The notes under the pieces: model-generated
Seen by the model: the letters and a program-made list of their open reading frames with translations, nothing else
What the model was told of the DNA's origin: nothing
Databases searched by the model: none
Shown: in pieces, positions 44,403 through 52,086 of the stretch
How positions within the stretch are numbered: the stretch's first letter is position 1
Layout of the letters: each line of letters begins with the position of its first letter
NCBI RefSeq assembly: GCF_023746615.1
Contig: NZ_CP082275.1
Coordinates: 2,976,001 to 3,040,000, forward strand
Direction of reading: 5' to 3'
From: Grimontia kaedaensis
Lineage (GTDB): Bacteria; Pseudomonadota; Gammaproteobacteria; Enterobacterales; Vibrionaceae
Length of the DNA stretch: 64,000 nt
Translations under genes and position numbers: made by a program

Positions 44403-46468
44403 ATGAATTGATAGATTTTCATCATCAGCTAATAGCAGACATACAGGGCGATGCCGATGCTTTAGGGCTGGTTACAGTGGAAGCATTTTTTGAAAAAGTT
44501 GGTGATTTTCTAAGCGAAGCGGGTGAAATAGACTCGGCTCATAGAGCTTTCCACAGCAGTATTTATGCAAAAGGTACGGCCCAGATTGACGGTTACGCAG
44601 GTGACCCAAGAGAAAGTGATGGGGTACTTAGCTTGATTCTGTGTGATTTTTCATTGGATCGGGAAATTCGGGCGCTAAACAAGTCTCACATTGTCAGATT
44701 ATCTCAGCAGCTATCTAGATTTCTCAAAGCCAGCTTAGACCCTAATTTTAGAAATAAGTTGGAAGAAACAAGTCAAGGTTTCGCAGTCGCAGATTTAATA
44801 AGCACTACTTGGAAAAGTATAGCAAAAGTTAAGCTTATTATTATTACTAATGCTGATTGTAGAGCACGAATAGATGCTCTAAATGTAGAGGAGCTTGATG
44901 ACAAGCATATCACTCTAAGCATATGGGACTTGAAACGGTTAAAGAAATTTGTAGAGCAAGGACAAGTTAGAGCTGACGCCGTAATCGACTTTAAAGAAGA
45001 TTTTGGTGGTGGAATTCCTTTGTTAAAAGCGTCGGGTTCAATGCAGTCTCTCGAAAGCTATCTAGCTGTTATACCGGGTAAACAACTAGCCGAAATATAT
45101 GATAGATGGGGCTCAAGATTGTTAGAGTCTAATGTCAGAAGCTTTTTACAAGTTAGGGGAAATGTGAATAAAGGGATTCGAGACACGATCCGTGACACCC
45201 CCCATATGTTTTTCTCCTACAACAATGGCATTAGTGCTACAGCTGACAATATCGAGGTTGATACAACAACTCACGGTTTGATTCTTACGAAGGCTGAAAA
45301 CCTACAAATTGTAAACGGAGGGCAAACTACAGCTTCATTGCATGCCGCATATAAAAGTTATAGGGAGCAATTAGATGAAGTTTATGTTCAAATCAAATTA
45401 ACTATAACTCCTAGAGATATATCTGAAGAAGTAGTACCGAAGATTTCCGAGTATGCAAATAGTCAAAACAAAGTAAATGCAGCAGATTTTTTCTCTAATC
45501 ATCCTTTTCATATTAGAGTTGAGGAATTATCTCGACGTATTTTGGCACCATCTGGAGATAGTAGTTACAGAGAAACCAAATGGTTTTATGAACGAGCAAG
45601 AGGACAGTTCGCAGATGAAAGGAGCAAGAGAAGTCACTCTGAACGTAGAAAATTTGATTTGGAATTTCCACGTAAGCAATTTTTCACAAAGACTGATTTA
45701 GCTAAGTATCAAAACACTTGGAGTGGACTTCCTAACATTGTTAGTTTAGGTGCACAAAAAAACTTCTCTGAGTTCGCTAAACGCATTGGTACTAAATGGG
45801 GAAAATCAAACTTAGAGTTCAATGATGTTTGGTTTAAAAGACTCGTTGCGAAAGCTATAATTTTTCGAGAGACAGAAAAAATAGTTTCTGCCGCTGACTG
45901 GTATGAAGGTGGCTATAGAGCGAACATAGTAACTTACACAATTTCAAAGCTGGTAAAAGAAGCACAAAATATAGATATGGTGATAGACCTCGATAAGGTT
46001 TGGAAAAGTCAAACAATTTCATCTGACTTTAGAGAGGTTCTTTCTATTACCGGAGAATTAGCTCAAAAGGTAATTACTTCGCCTCCTGAAGGTATTCGCA
46101 ATTATAGTGAGTGGGCAAAAAAACCTTTATGTTGGCAGAGGCTAGATGAATTAGAACTACCTAAACACAATTCCTTCTTCAGAATAATAAAAGGTAAAGA
46201 ACTAGCTGAAGAAGAAGCAAAAGAAGGCAAGGCAAACTACTTATTAGATAGTACTTTGAACGATGAACTAGAAGTGGTTAAGCTAGGTTGTGAGTTCTGG
46301 AGAGCGGCTAGAAATTGGGCAAAAGAACATGGTTTTCTTACTCCAAGAGAGATAAGTGTATTGGAAGTATGTGCTGCAATGCCGTTAAAAATCCCCTCTT
46401 CAAAACAATGTAATATAGCTTTAAGCGCGTTAAAAAAGCTTCAAGATGAAGGTTTTTTCACAAAATGA
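44399..46468 (+). CDS. AIPR (abortive infection phage resistance) family protein
   Basis: 689 aa, GTG start inside the GTGA overlap with the nuclease gene. The AIPR core is visible as FFSYNNGISATADNI and LQIVNGGQTTASLHAAYKS (about 279-320), followed by IKLTITPRDISEEVVPKISEYAN. AIPR proteins occur in abortive-infection and restriction clusters; molecular action is unknown. An N-terminal region about 130-180 with IIITNADCRARI and DKHITLSIWDLKRLKKF resembles the AIPR-associated N-terminal domain. Last gene of the operon, facing the methyltransferase across a strong hairpin. Confidence 0.88.
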   Translation: MNELIDFHHQLIADIQGDADALGLVTVEAFFEKVGDFLSEAGEIDSAHRAFHSSIYAKGTAQIDGYAGDPRESDGVLSLILCDFSLDREIRALNKSHIVRLSQQLSRFLKASLDPNFRNKLEETSQGFAVADLISTTWKSIAKVKLIIITNADCRARIDALNVEELDDKHITLSIWDLKRLKKFVEQGQVRADAVIDFKEDFGGGIPLLKASGSMQSLESYLAVIPGKQLAEIYDRWGSRLLESNVRSFLQVRGNVNKGIRDTIRDTPHMFFSYNNGISATADNIEVDTTTHGLILTKAENLQIVNGGQTTASLHAAYKSYREQLDEVYVQIKLTITPRDISEEVVPKISEYANSQNKVNAADFFSNHPFHIRVEELSRRILAPSGDSSYRETKWFYERARGQFADERSKRSHSERRKFDLEFPRKQFFTKTDLAKYQNTWSGLPNIVSLGAQKNFSEFAKRIGTKWGKSNLEFNDVWFKRLVAKAIIFRETEKIVSAADWYEGGYRANIVTYTISKLVKEAQNIDMVIDLDKVWKSQTISSDFREVLSITGELAQKVITSPPEGIRNYSEWAKKPLCWQRLDELELPKHNSFFRIIKGKELAEEEAKEGKANYLLDSTLNDELEVVKLGCEFWRAARNWAKEHGFLTPREISVLEVCAAMPLKIPSSKQCNIALSALKKLQDEGFFTK

Positions 46469-46473
46469 TGGCA

Positions 46474-46504
46474 GTGTATTGTTGGATTATTTCCAACAAT
46501 ACAC
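46474..46504. terminator. Bidirectional stem-loop between AIPR and methyltransferase genes
   Basis: Perfect 13-bp inverted repeat (46474-46486 with 46492-46504, loop TTATT) in the 42-nt convergent gap. T-rich on the plus side (ATATTTTC). It separates two converging transcripts that belong to the same system. Confidence 0.75.
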
Positions 46505-46510
46505 ATATTT

Positions 46511-48049
46511 TCAACGTAACAATTTTACTACTATGTCGCCAATCTTATGTGCTAGAAATGGAGGTACAGCATTTCCTACCTGAACATATTGCTGAGTTCG
46601 GTTTCCCTCAAAAATATAATTATCAGGAAATGTCTGAAGCCTTGCTGCTTCACGTACAGTCAAGCTCCTACATTGGCTAGGATCGTAGTGAATAAAGTAA
46701 TGGCCGTCTTTAGATATATGACTAGTTACAGTCGTTGCGCACTTATCAGCCGCCTGAGTTCTAAATCGGTCTGCATGTGAACCCGATTTCCAATTGTCAT
46801 GGTTAGGCGCTAACTCTTCTGGGAAATCTCTTGCTTTAGGCGAGGTTCCACCACTTAATTCTGTATATCCAGCGCTAAATGCATATCTCAAAAGATCACT
46901 ATCCATATGACCACGGGTTTCGTGATTAAGAACTGCAGATGCTGCATTATTTGAGTACCAACGTTTCAACTCTTCAGGCAAGCTTAAGCTTATCCCAGAC
47001 TTAGTCGACGTTTTTCTCTTGAGAGCCTTCTGCGGCTTTAACATTAAGAGTAAATCCGCTGGTTTTTCTATGTTGAACTTGGCTGCAAGTAAACGAGAAA
47101 CAAGTTTACTGTTACTTTCAACTTCCACTTCCCATTCAAACGCATCATCTTTTCTTTTTGAGAATCCGCTTCTTAGAGGCGGTAGGTCGCCGATAGCCTG
47201 TTCTACAGTCACATTTTCGTCAGCTGGCCTCAATACATCTGGGACACGATCAACATCCTCTCTAATACCAAGGAGAATGACTCTATGCCTTGCCTGAGGC
47301 ACGCCATAGTTTTCAGCTTTAATGAGAAAAGCTCTAGAGTCTTTATAAATAGGGTCTGATGGGTCTGTTGCTGGCTCTACGAGGGAATATATTCGATAAC
47401 CTTGAATACCTGATTTATCAGTTACTTTTCCTGGCTCTCTTAAGTCTGCTAGGATTTTGGGAAACATCAACTCACCAGCAACTTTGGCTGACAATATTCC
47501 CCTAACGTTCTCCATCACGAACACTTCAGGTTGAGCTATCGAAATAACTTCTAGGTATTCTTTGTACAGGAAATTCCGGGTATCGTTTTCTGCTTTATAG
47601 TCTTTGATGCCTGCATTGCGAGAACGGCCAGCTAGCGAATAAGCCTGACAAGGAGGGCCACCTATGACGACTCTAGGCCCTTTATGCTTCTCGCAAAGCT
47701 CCTTGATTCGAGCGTGAATGCGTTCATTATCATCACCTAACGCTCTAGGTGCTTGAAGTGTTTCGAATTGTGCTTCTTCAGCAGCTTGTGGGTAAGCATC
47801 AAATAGATCAGAACGGCTAATTTTACCTTCAAGATACCGATGATAATCTGCAAGGGAGTCAGGGTTATCTTTCAGCTTTCTATAAAACGCTCTTGTCGTC
47901 AGTGTCTTATGCGCTGAAGCTTCTTTCTCAACGGATACCCCGATTTGAAAAGGAAAATTCCCGTTATCGTCTTTGCACGATGAGATACCCTCGCCCAAAC
48001 CGCCCGGTCCAGCGAACAAATCTATAACTAAAATTTCACCTTGGTTCAT
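46511..48049 (-). CDS. DNA C5-cytosine methyltransferase
   Basis: 512 aa. Motif I IDLFAGPGGLGEG, catalytic Cys134 in motif IV (GGPPCQAYS), motif VI ENVRG (180-184), motif VIII QARHRVILLGIR, and motifs IX-X LQTFPDNYIF and YVQVGNAVPPFLAHKIG. The variable target-recognition region is between VIII and IX, about residues 290-430. Around 60 residues between motifs I and IV are inserted relative to small Dcm-type enzymes. Converges on the MORC operon; in this type of system it would protect host DNA. Target site cannot be read from sequence. Confidence 0.95.
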   Translation of the reverse strand: MNQGEILVIDLFAGPGGLGEGISSCKDDNGNFPFQIGVSVEKEASAHKTLTTRAFYRKLKDNPDSLADYHRYLEGKISRSDLFDAYPQAAEEAQFETLQAPRALGDDNERIHARIKELCEKHKGPRVVIGGPPCQAYSLAGRSRNAGIKDYKAENDTRNFLYKEYLEVISIAQPEVFVMENVRGILSAKVAGELMFPKILADLREPGKVTDKSGIQGYRIYSLVEPATDPSDPIYKDSRAFLIKAENYGVPQARHRVILLGIREDVDRVPDVLRPADENVTVEQAIGDLPPLRSGFSKRKDDAFEWEVEVESNSKLVSRLLAAKFNIEKPADLLLMLKPQKALKRKTSTKSGISLSLPEELKRWYSNNAASAVLNHETRGHMDSDLLRYAFSAGYTELSGGTSPKARDFPEELAPNHDNWKSGSHADRFRTQAADKCATTVTSHISKDGHYFIHYDPSQCRSLTVREAARLQTFPDNYIFEGNRTQQYVQVGNAVPPFLAHKIGDIVVKLLR

Positions 48050-48243
48050 TATTCAGCGCTTACTTATCTTCAATGCTGGCAATAATACCAGGCTTCATCT
48101 TGTGCACAATCACTTTAGCTTTAAGCTGTTCTTAATGGTCACACAATGAGCAAGACACAATTACAATGTGACTCATAGTCCGTGGCCTATCCCCTTCATA
48201 TCAATCATCATTTCCCAATGTTTCATTCAATGGGAATCCAGCT
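48050..48243. promoter_or_regulatory. Divergent intergenic region, methyltransferase and small gene
   Basis: 194 nt between the methyltransferase start (minus) and a small gene (plus). No coding sense is seen; it should hold the methyltransferase promoter. No C.-protein box was recognised. Confidence 0.4.
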
Positions 48244-48453
48244 ATGAGCTGCAAGGCAGAAACAGAGGAAGTCTACAAAGGCTTCACTATCTACATCGAC
48301 GAAAACCCAGATTTTTACAGAGGTGGCTTTGAGTTCTGTATTTCGACTGGAACCGAAATTGTGTCACAAGGGCTAACAGCAGATCCTGAATCAGCCCTTT
48401 CAACTGCACAAAAGTGGATAGATGAGTACCTTGTGAATACATACTTCAGTTAA
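48244..48453 (+). CDS. Small protein of unknown function in the island
   Basis: 69 aa, not recognised. MSCKAETEEVYKGFTIYIDE then a compact alpha/beta-looking sequence with FYRGGFEFCIS and a final amphipathic helix (SALSTAQKWIDEYL). GGGA lies 8 nt before the ATG. Base composition is nearer to the chromosomal average than the MORC operon. Lies between the divergent methyltransferase and vsr; it could be a cargo gene of no relation. Confidence 0.6.
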   Translation: MSCKAETEEVYKGFTIYIDENPDFYRGGFEFCISTGTEIVSQGLTADPESALSTAQKWIDEYLVNTYFS

Positions 48454-48524
48454 CGGAACTCATACACTTCCCTTCTGTATTTTTGTGTAAGGTATCAATA
48501 CGCCTCACACCGAAATGCAGGGTT

Positions 48525-49025
48525 ATGGAAGAACTGTCCGAGGCCCGCAAGCGGAACATGCGGGCGATTAAAGCCAGAGACACAAAACCGGAATTGTTGA
48601 TCCGCCAAGGGCTGCATTCCAGAGGCTTTCGCTATCGTATCGCTCCCAAAGCTCTTCCCGGCAAACCCGATATCTGGCTGCCTAAGTACAACACGGCAAT
48701 ATTTATCAACGGTTGCTTCTGGCATCTTCACCGTTGCCACTTATCCCACATCCCTAATACCCGAAAACAGTTCTGGAACGATAAGCTCACTGGCAATGCC
48801 GCCAGAGACAAAAGGAACATGTCTGCCCTTCTGAAAGACGGGAAAAGAGTACTAGTGGTTTGGGAGTGCGCCCTCAAAGGTAAAGAACGGTTACCTGAGC
48901 CATCTGTTTTTATGCTGATTTCAACCTGGATAAAGTCCGGTGCAGTGTTTGGGGAACTCAGCGGGAAAGGATTAAAAGCCGTGAATGAGCGCGCTCAGGC
49001 GTTATGGAAGCTAAAAGCAGATTAG
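48525..49025 (+). CDS. vsr: Vsr, very-short-patch-repair endonuclease
   Basis: 166 aa from the ATG at 48525 (MEELSEARKRNMRAIKARDT), chosen by family N-terminus and a nearby CAGGG. Nicks T:G mismatches arising from deaminated 5-methylcytosine. Catalytic Asp49 (GKPDIWL) and zinc/intercalation segment INGCFWHLHRC (Cys64, Trp66, His67, His69, Cys71), with Cys115 (VVWECAL), are intact. Its presence fits the neighbouring C5-methyltransferase. In MORC-type clusters Vsr-like nucleases may also act as effectors. Confidence 0.93.
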   Translation: MEELSEARKRNMRAIKARDTKPELLIRQGLHSRGFRYRIAPKALPGKPDIWLPKYNTAIFINGCFWHLHRCHLSHIPNTRKQFWNDKLTGNAARDKRNMSALLKDGKRVLVVWECALKGKERLPEPSVFMLISTWIKSGAVFGELSGKGLKAVNERAQALWKLKAD

Positions 49026-49055
49026 CCTCATCTCTCCCCCACCAGCTAGGAGTTC

Positions 49056-49067
49056 TCAACTCCCGCC
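49056..49067 (+). repeat. Right copy of ssrA-end direct repeat (candidate attR remnant)
   Basis: TCAACTCCCGCC, identical to 39041-39052, then TCCAAAC, which resembles the tmRNA tail with a short deletion. It is 30 nt past vsr. Caution: the preceding GGAGTT and this AACTCC can also form a small hairpin, which might explain part of the match. Confidence 0.4.
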
Positions 49068-49177
49068 TCCAAACTGATACAAACCAACGAATTAGCTGTG
49101 CGCAAAAACACAGATCACGGCAACGCGCTCAAAGATAAGCTAGCTTTCACAAAGTGGTAATGACAGGGATGATGTCG

Positions 49178-50923
49178 ATGAAAGTGCTTTTTGGAAAAAC
49201 CGTGTGTAAGCCGTTTTGGGTGTTTGGCTTATTTTGCTCCTCTATACTTGTTGGCTGTCAGTCAACGGGAAGCGCTAACACCCCGAAAGAGAGTGCCCCC
49301 AAAGCATATGCTCCCTCCACGCCTGCCAGTGCAGAACAAGGCTATAACGATGCGCTGAATGCTATGGTTAATCGGTTTATCCGACGCTATTACAAGTCAT
49401 CACTCGATACGCTCACTCCCCTGGCTAACAACCGCGAAAGTGTTGGGCAGGCTTTTTCTCGGCTTCTCTTCAATCTGGACCCTATCGGTGTGGTGTTAAC
49501 GGATGAAGAGAAAAAGGCGTTTGAGGATCGCTATCGCGATCTGTTCGTTTATCCCCTAAACCTTTCCACCAAACAGGCTCAGGACTTTTACACCGACTAT
49601 CGGGAAAAGGAAAACCTCGCCATTAGCGAGATGAAAAACTGGCTGGCCGAAAACGGGGCTGAGGTTTTGAAAAATGCACCAGACAATGCGCTCAGCCTCA
49701 TTTCAGCGGATAACGGCGATCTGATCGACGACAGAAGGGCAGCGTTCCTGACGTATAAGCTGGTCGCTATCAATGGGTTTACTGACAACCCGGTAGAGAC
49801 GCTGCGCATTATTGAACGGCAATTGGACTACCATCAGTCGAAAACTGACCGCGTCGATTTTTCCAACATCGGGCTGTTTATTGGCGCCCTGCTTCCTCAT
49901 TCAGTGACAGGTGTTCGCTATATTTCTGAAAAAGAGTATGAACAAACGACGCTTCCTCCCGTTCCGCACATTGGTGCAACGTTGGCACAAAAACCTGCGT
50001 GTTACTCCGTCACGGGGATTACCAACACATCCACCCTTAATGCGGGTTTAATGCCGCTGGACTGTATTGTCGGTGTGACGAGATCCGGGGAGTTTTCAGC
50101 ACTGGGAGACAGCAACAATGCCAAGCTCCAAGAGCTTGTCACTGGAATGCGCGGTGAAATGGTCACGCTCCATGTTCTGCGCAATAACGGGAGAAACATT
50201 ACCTTCCTTGATATTCCTGTCCCGTTACAGTTGGACACACTGGCGGATTTCACCTCCAGTGAAAATGGCATCCACACGCAGGGCGTTGATTTCTCCTTAA
50301 TGAACGTCGACGGCAGACGTGTCGCTTACATTTGGATGGCTTACTTTTACGAAGGTATCGCTGAGGCAACCGGAGAGTTTTTAGAAGCCAATAACCCAGA
50401 GCTTGTTGTGTTTGATCTAAGAGGAAACCAAGGAGGCGCTTTGCCAGAGATGGCAGGTTTAGCGGGCCTGTTTCTTGGGGATGAAGGTTTCGGAGTCTAT
50501 TACGATGCCTTTGGCAGAAGTAAGCGCGTTTCTTCCGAGACCAGCAAGGTATTCGACGGGAAAGTGTTGGTGCTAACCGATGCACAGACAAATTCCGGCG
50601 GGGAAATATTGGCGGCTGGGATTCAAAGTTCACCTGATTCGACGGTGATTGGCAAGCCAACTGCAGGTTCTCCCTTGGTGATTCAGTTCCGTTCACTTCA
50701 CCATATCTATGACTTGTATGATGAGAAATTTGGATACATCAGTTATCCCGTTATGGAGTTTCGTCGGTTAGACGGCTCAAGGTTGAATGAGGGCATATTG
50801 CCTGATATTTCGTGGGAGTCTGAGTTACTTAAACAGAGCCCTTACACGCTGCCATACAGAAACAAAGCGGATTTGGAGAAAGAGCTCCGTGAAGTCATCC
50901 GTATCAGTGGTCTCTTCCAATGA
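49178..50923 (+). CDS. S41-family (C-terminal processing protease-like) lipoprotein
   Basis: 581 aa from the ATG at 49178, with AGGG 9 nt upstream; other in-frame starts lie up to 24 nt earlier. Lipobox LVGC gives acylated Cys27. Helical N-terminal domain (about 50-230), a PDZ-like region (about 270-350), then the S41 core with VVFDLRGNQGG and nucleophile Ser473 in TNSGGEILAAG. In Prc the general-base Lys lies 25 residues after Ser; here that place is Ser498 (GKPTAGSP), so the site is not Prc-like and may resemble the Ser-Glu type or be inactive. Periplasmic. Base composition is chromosomal, so it is outside the island. Confidence 0.82.
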   Translation: MKVLFGKTVCKPFWVFGLFCSSILVGCQSTGSANTPKESAPKAYAPSTPASAEQGYNDALNAMVNRFIRRYYKSSLDTLTPLANNRESVGQAFSRLLFNLDPIGVVLTDEEKKAFEDRYRDLFVYPLNLSTKQAQDFYTDYREKENLAISEMKNWLAENGAEVLKNAPDNALSLISADNGDLIDDRRAAFLTYKLVAINGFTDNPVETLRIIERQLDYHQSKTDRVDFSNIGLFIGALLPHSVTGVRYISEKEYEQTTLPPVPHIGATLAQKPACYSVTGITNTSTLNAGLMPLDCIVGVTRSGEFSALGDSNNAKLQELVTGMRGEMVTLHVLRNNGRNITFLDIPVPLQLDTLADFTSSENGIHTQGVDFSLMNVDGRRVAYIWMAYFYEGIAEATGEFLEANNPELVVFDLRGNQGGALPEMAGLAGLFLGDEGFGVYYDAFGRSKRVSSETSKVFDGKVLVLTDAQTNSGGEILAAGIQSSPDSTVIGKPTAGSPLVIQFRSLHHIYDLYDEKFGYISYPVMEFRRLDGSRLNEGILPDISWESELLKQSPYTLPYRNKADLEKELREVIRISGLFQ

Positions 50924-51158
50924 ATATCGGTTAAAAGGTATTTAAGGGATCGCGACCTGCTATCCCTTACCACGGATAAACTTGCTGTTATACCCACTAT
51001 GGGATAAAAAAACGCTTCCTCCCCCACACAAAAATGTTTTGGTCGATGGGATCTGGACATCTCTCCTTCCAACTGGAAACCTTACCCACTGATTGTCATT
51101 ATTAATCTTATGCCGTCGTCATAGTGCCGACGTTTCTGACTGGGCCATGGAGAGCCAA

Positions 51159-51920
51159 ATGCGAATTCTTATCTGGGGACTGATGCTGTCACTGCTGTCT
51201 TTACCTGCTCTGGCAAAATGGAATGACCCTGAGTATGTCAAAAGGGCATTTAAAATCATTGCCCTCAGCAATGAGTATGACAATCAGCAGCATCCTGTCC
51301 GCAAGTGGCAAAAACCGATACGTATCTATATTGACCATCGCGTTGGTGACAAAGAGCTTCATAGCATGCTGGCCAATACCCAGATTGAAGATTTGGTGCG
51401 GGCAACAGGGCATGACATCAAGGTGGTAAATTCGCCGGAAAACGCCAACCTGCGCATGGTCTTTACCCGTCAGAGCCGCTGGCAGAACGAGACCCGCGAA
51501 CTGTGGCCGACACAGGAAGATTTTCCGTTCCGCGGTGCTATCTGCATGGCGCATTTTTCTTCTTCATCTCAGGCAGAAATCAAAGAAGCACTGATTGTAA
51601 TCCCGGTCGACCTCGCCCGCGAACGCGGCAAGCTGTTCGCCTGCGTGGTCGAGGAACTGACGCAGGCGATGGGCCTACCCAATGATTCTGACAAGGTCTT
51701 CCCATCCATCTTTAACGATGGCTCTAAAAACAATGTGATGACAACGCTGGATATCACCTTGCTCCGATTACTCTATTCGTCAGGTGTTAATGCAGGCATG
51801 AAGGAACAGCAAGTGATGCCGCTTTTAGATAGCTGGTTTAAGCAAAATCCGAACTGGCTGAAGCAATCGACGGATATGTACCTCAAGAGCAAATTCGTGT
51901 CTGAGTTTGGGTTGAATTAG
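51159..51920 (+). CDS. Secreted DUF2927 family protein
   Basis: 253 aa from the ATG at 51159, preceded by GGAG at good spacing; signal peptide MRILIWGLMLSLLSLPALA. The body has the DUF2927 look: IRIYIDHRVGD, RMVFTR and CVVEELTQAMGLPNDSD. The EExxQ...GL segment occupies the place of a metallopeptidase HExxH helix but lacks the histidines, so catalysis is doubtful. Function unknown. 117 nt or more of non-coding sequence separate it from its neighbours. Confidence 0.75.
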   Translation: MRILIWGLMLSLLSLPALAKWNDPEYVKRAFKIIALSNEYDNQQHPVRKWQKPIRIYIDHRVGDKELHSMLANTQIEDLVRATGHDIKVVNSPENANLRMVFTRQSRWQNETRELWPTQEDFPFRGAICMAHFSSSSQAEIKEALIVIPVDLARERGKLFACVVEELTQAMGLPNDSDKVFPSIFNDGSKNNVMTTLDITLLRLLYSSGVNAGMKEQQVMPLLDSWFKQNPNWLKQSTDMYLKSKFVSEFGLN

Positions 51921-52086
51921 TCCCTCTCCTAGCCGCTTCATGCCAAGAAATTGAGCAAGAAATTGCCCCTGTTTGATCTGCCTTTCGGTTTTGGTTTCGC
52001 TTCGTTGTACTGCTCTCGTTTGTTCGGTATTTAACCAAACACAAAAGCAAATCAGGGAAGAGTCAGTGGCGTATAGGGTTATAAAA

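Noticed and set aside
39063..49150. Integrase, transposase or IS ends at the island borders
   Set aside because: Searched both borders; found only short direct repeats, no recombinase gene and no terminal inverted repeats.
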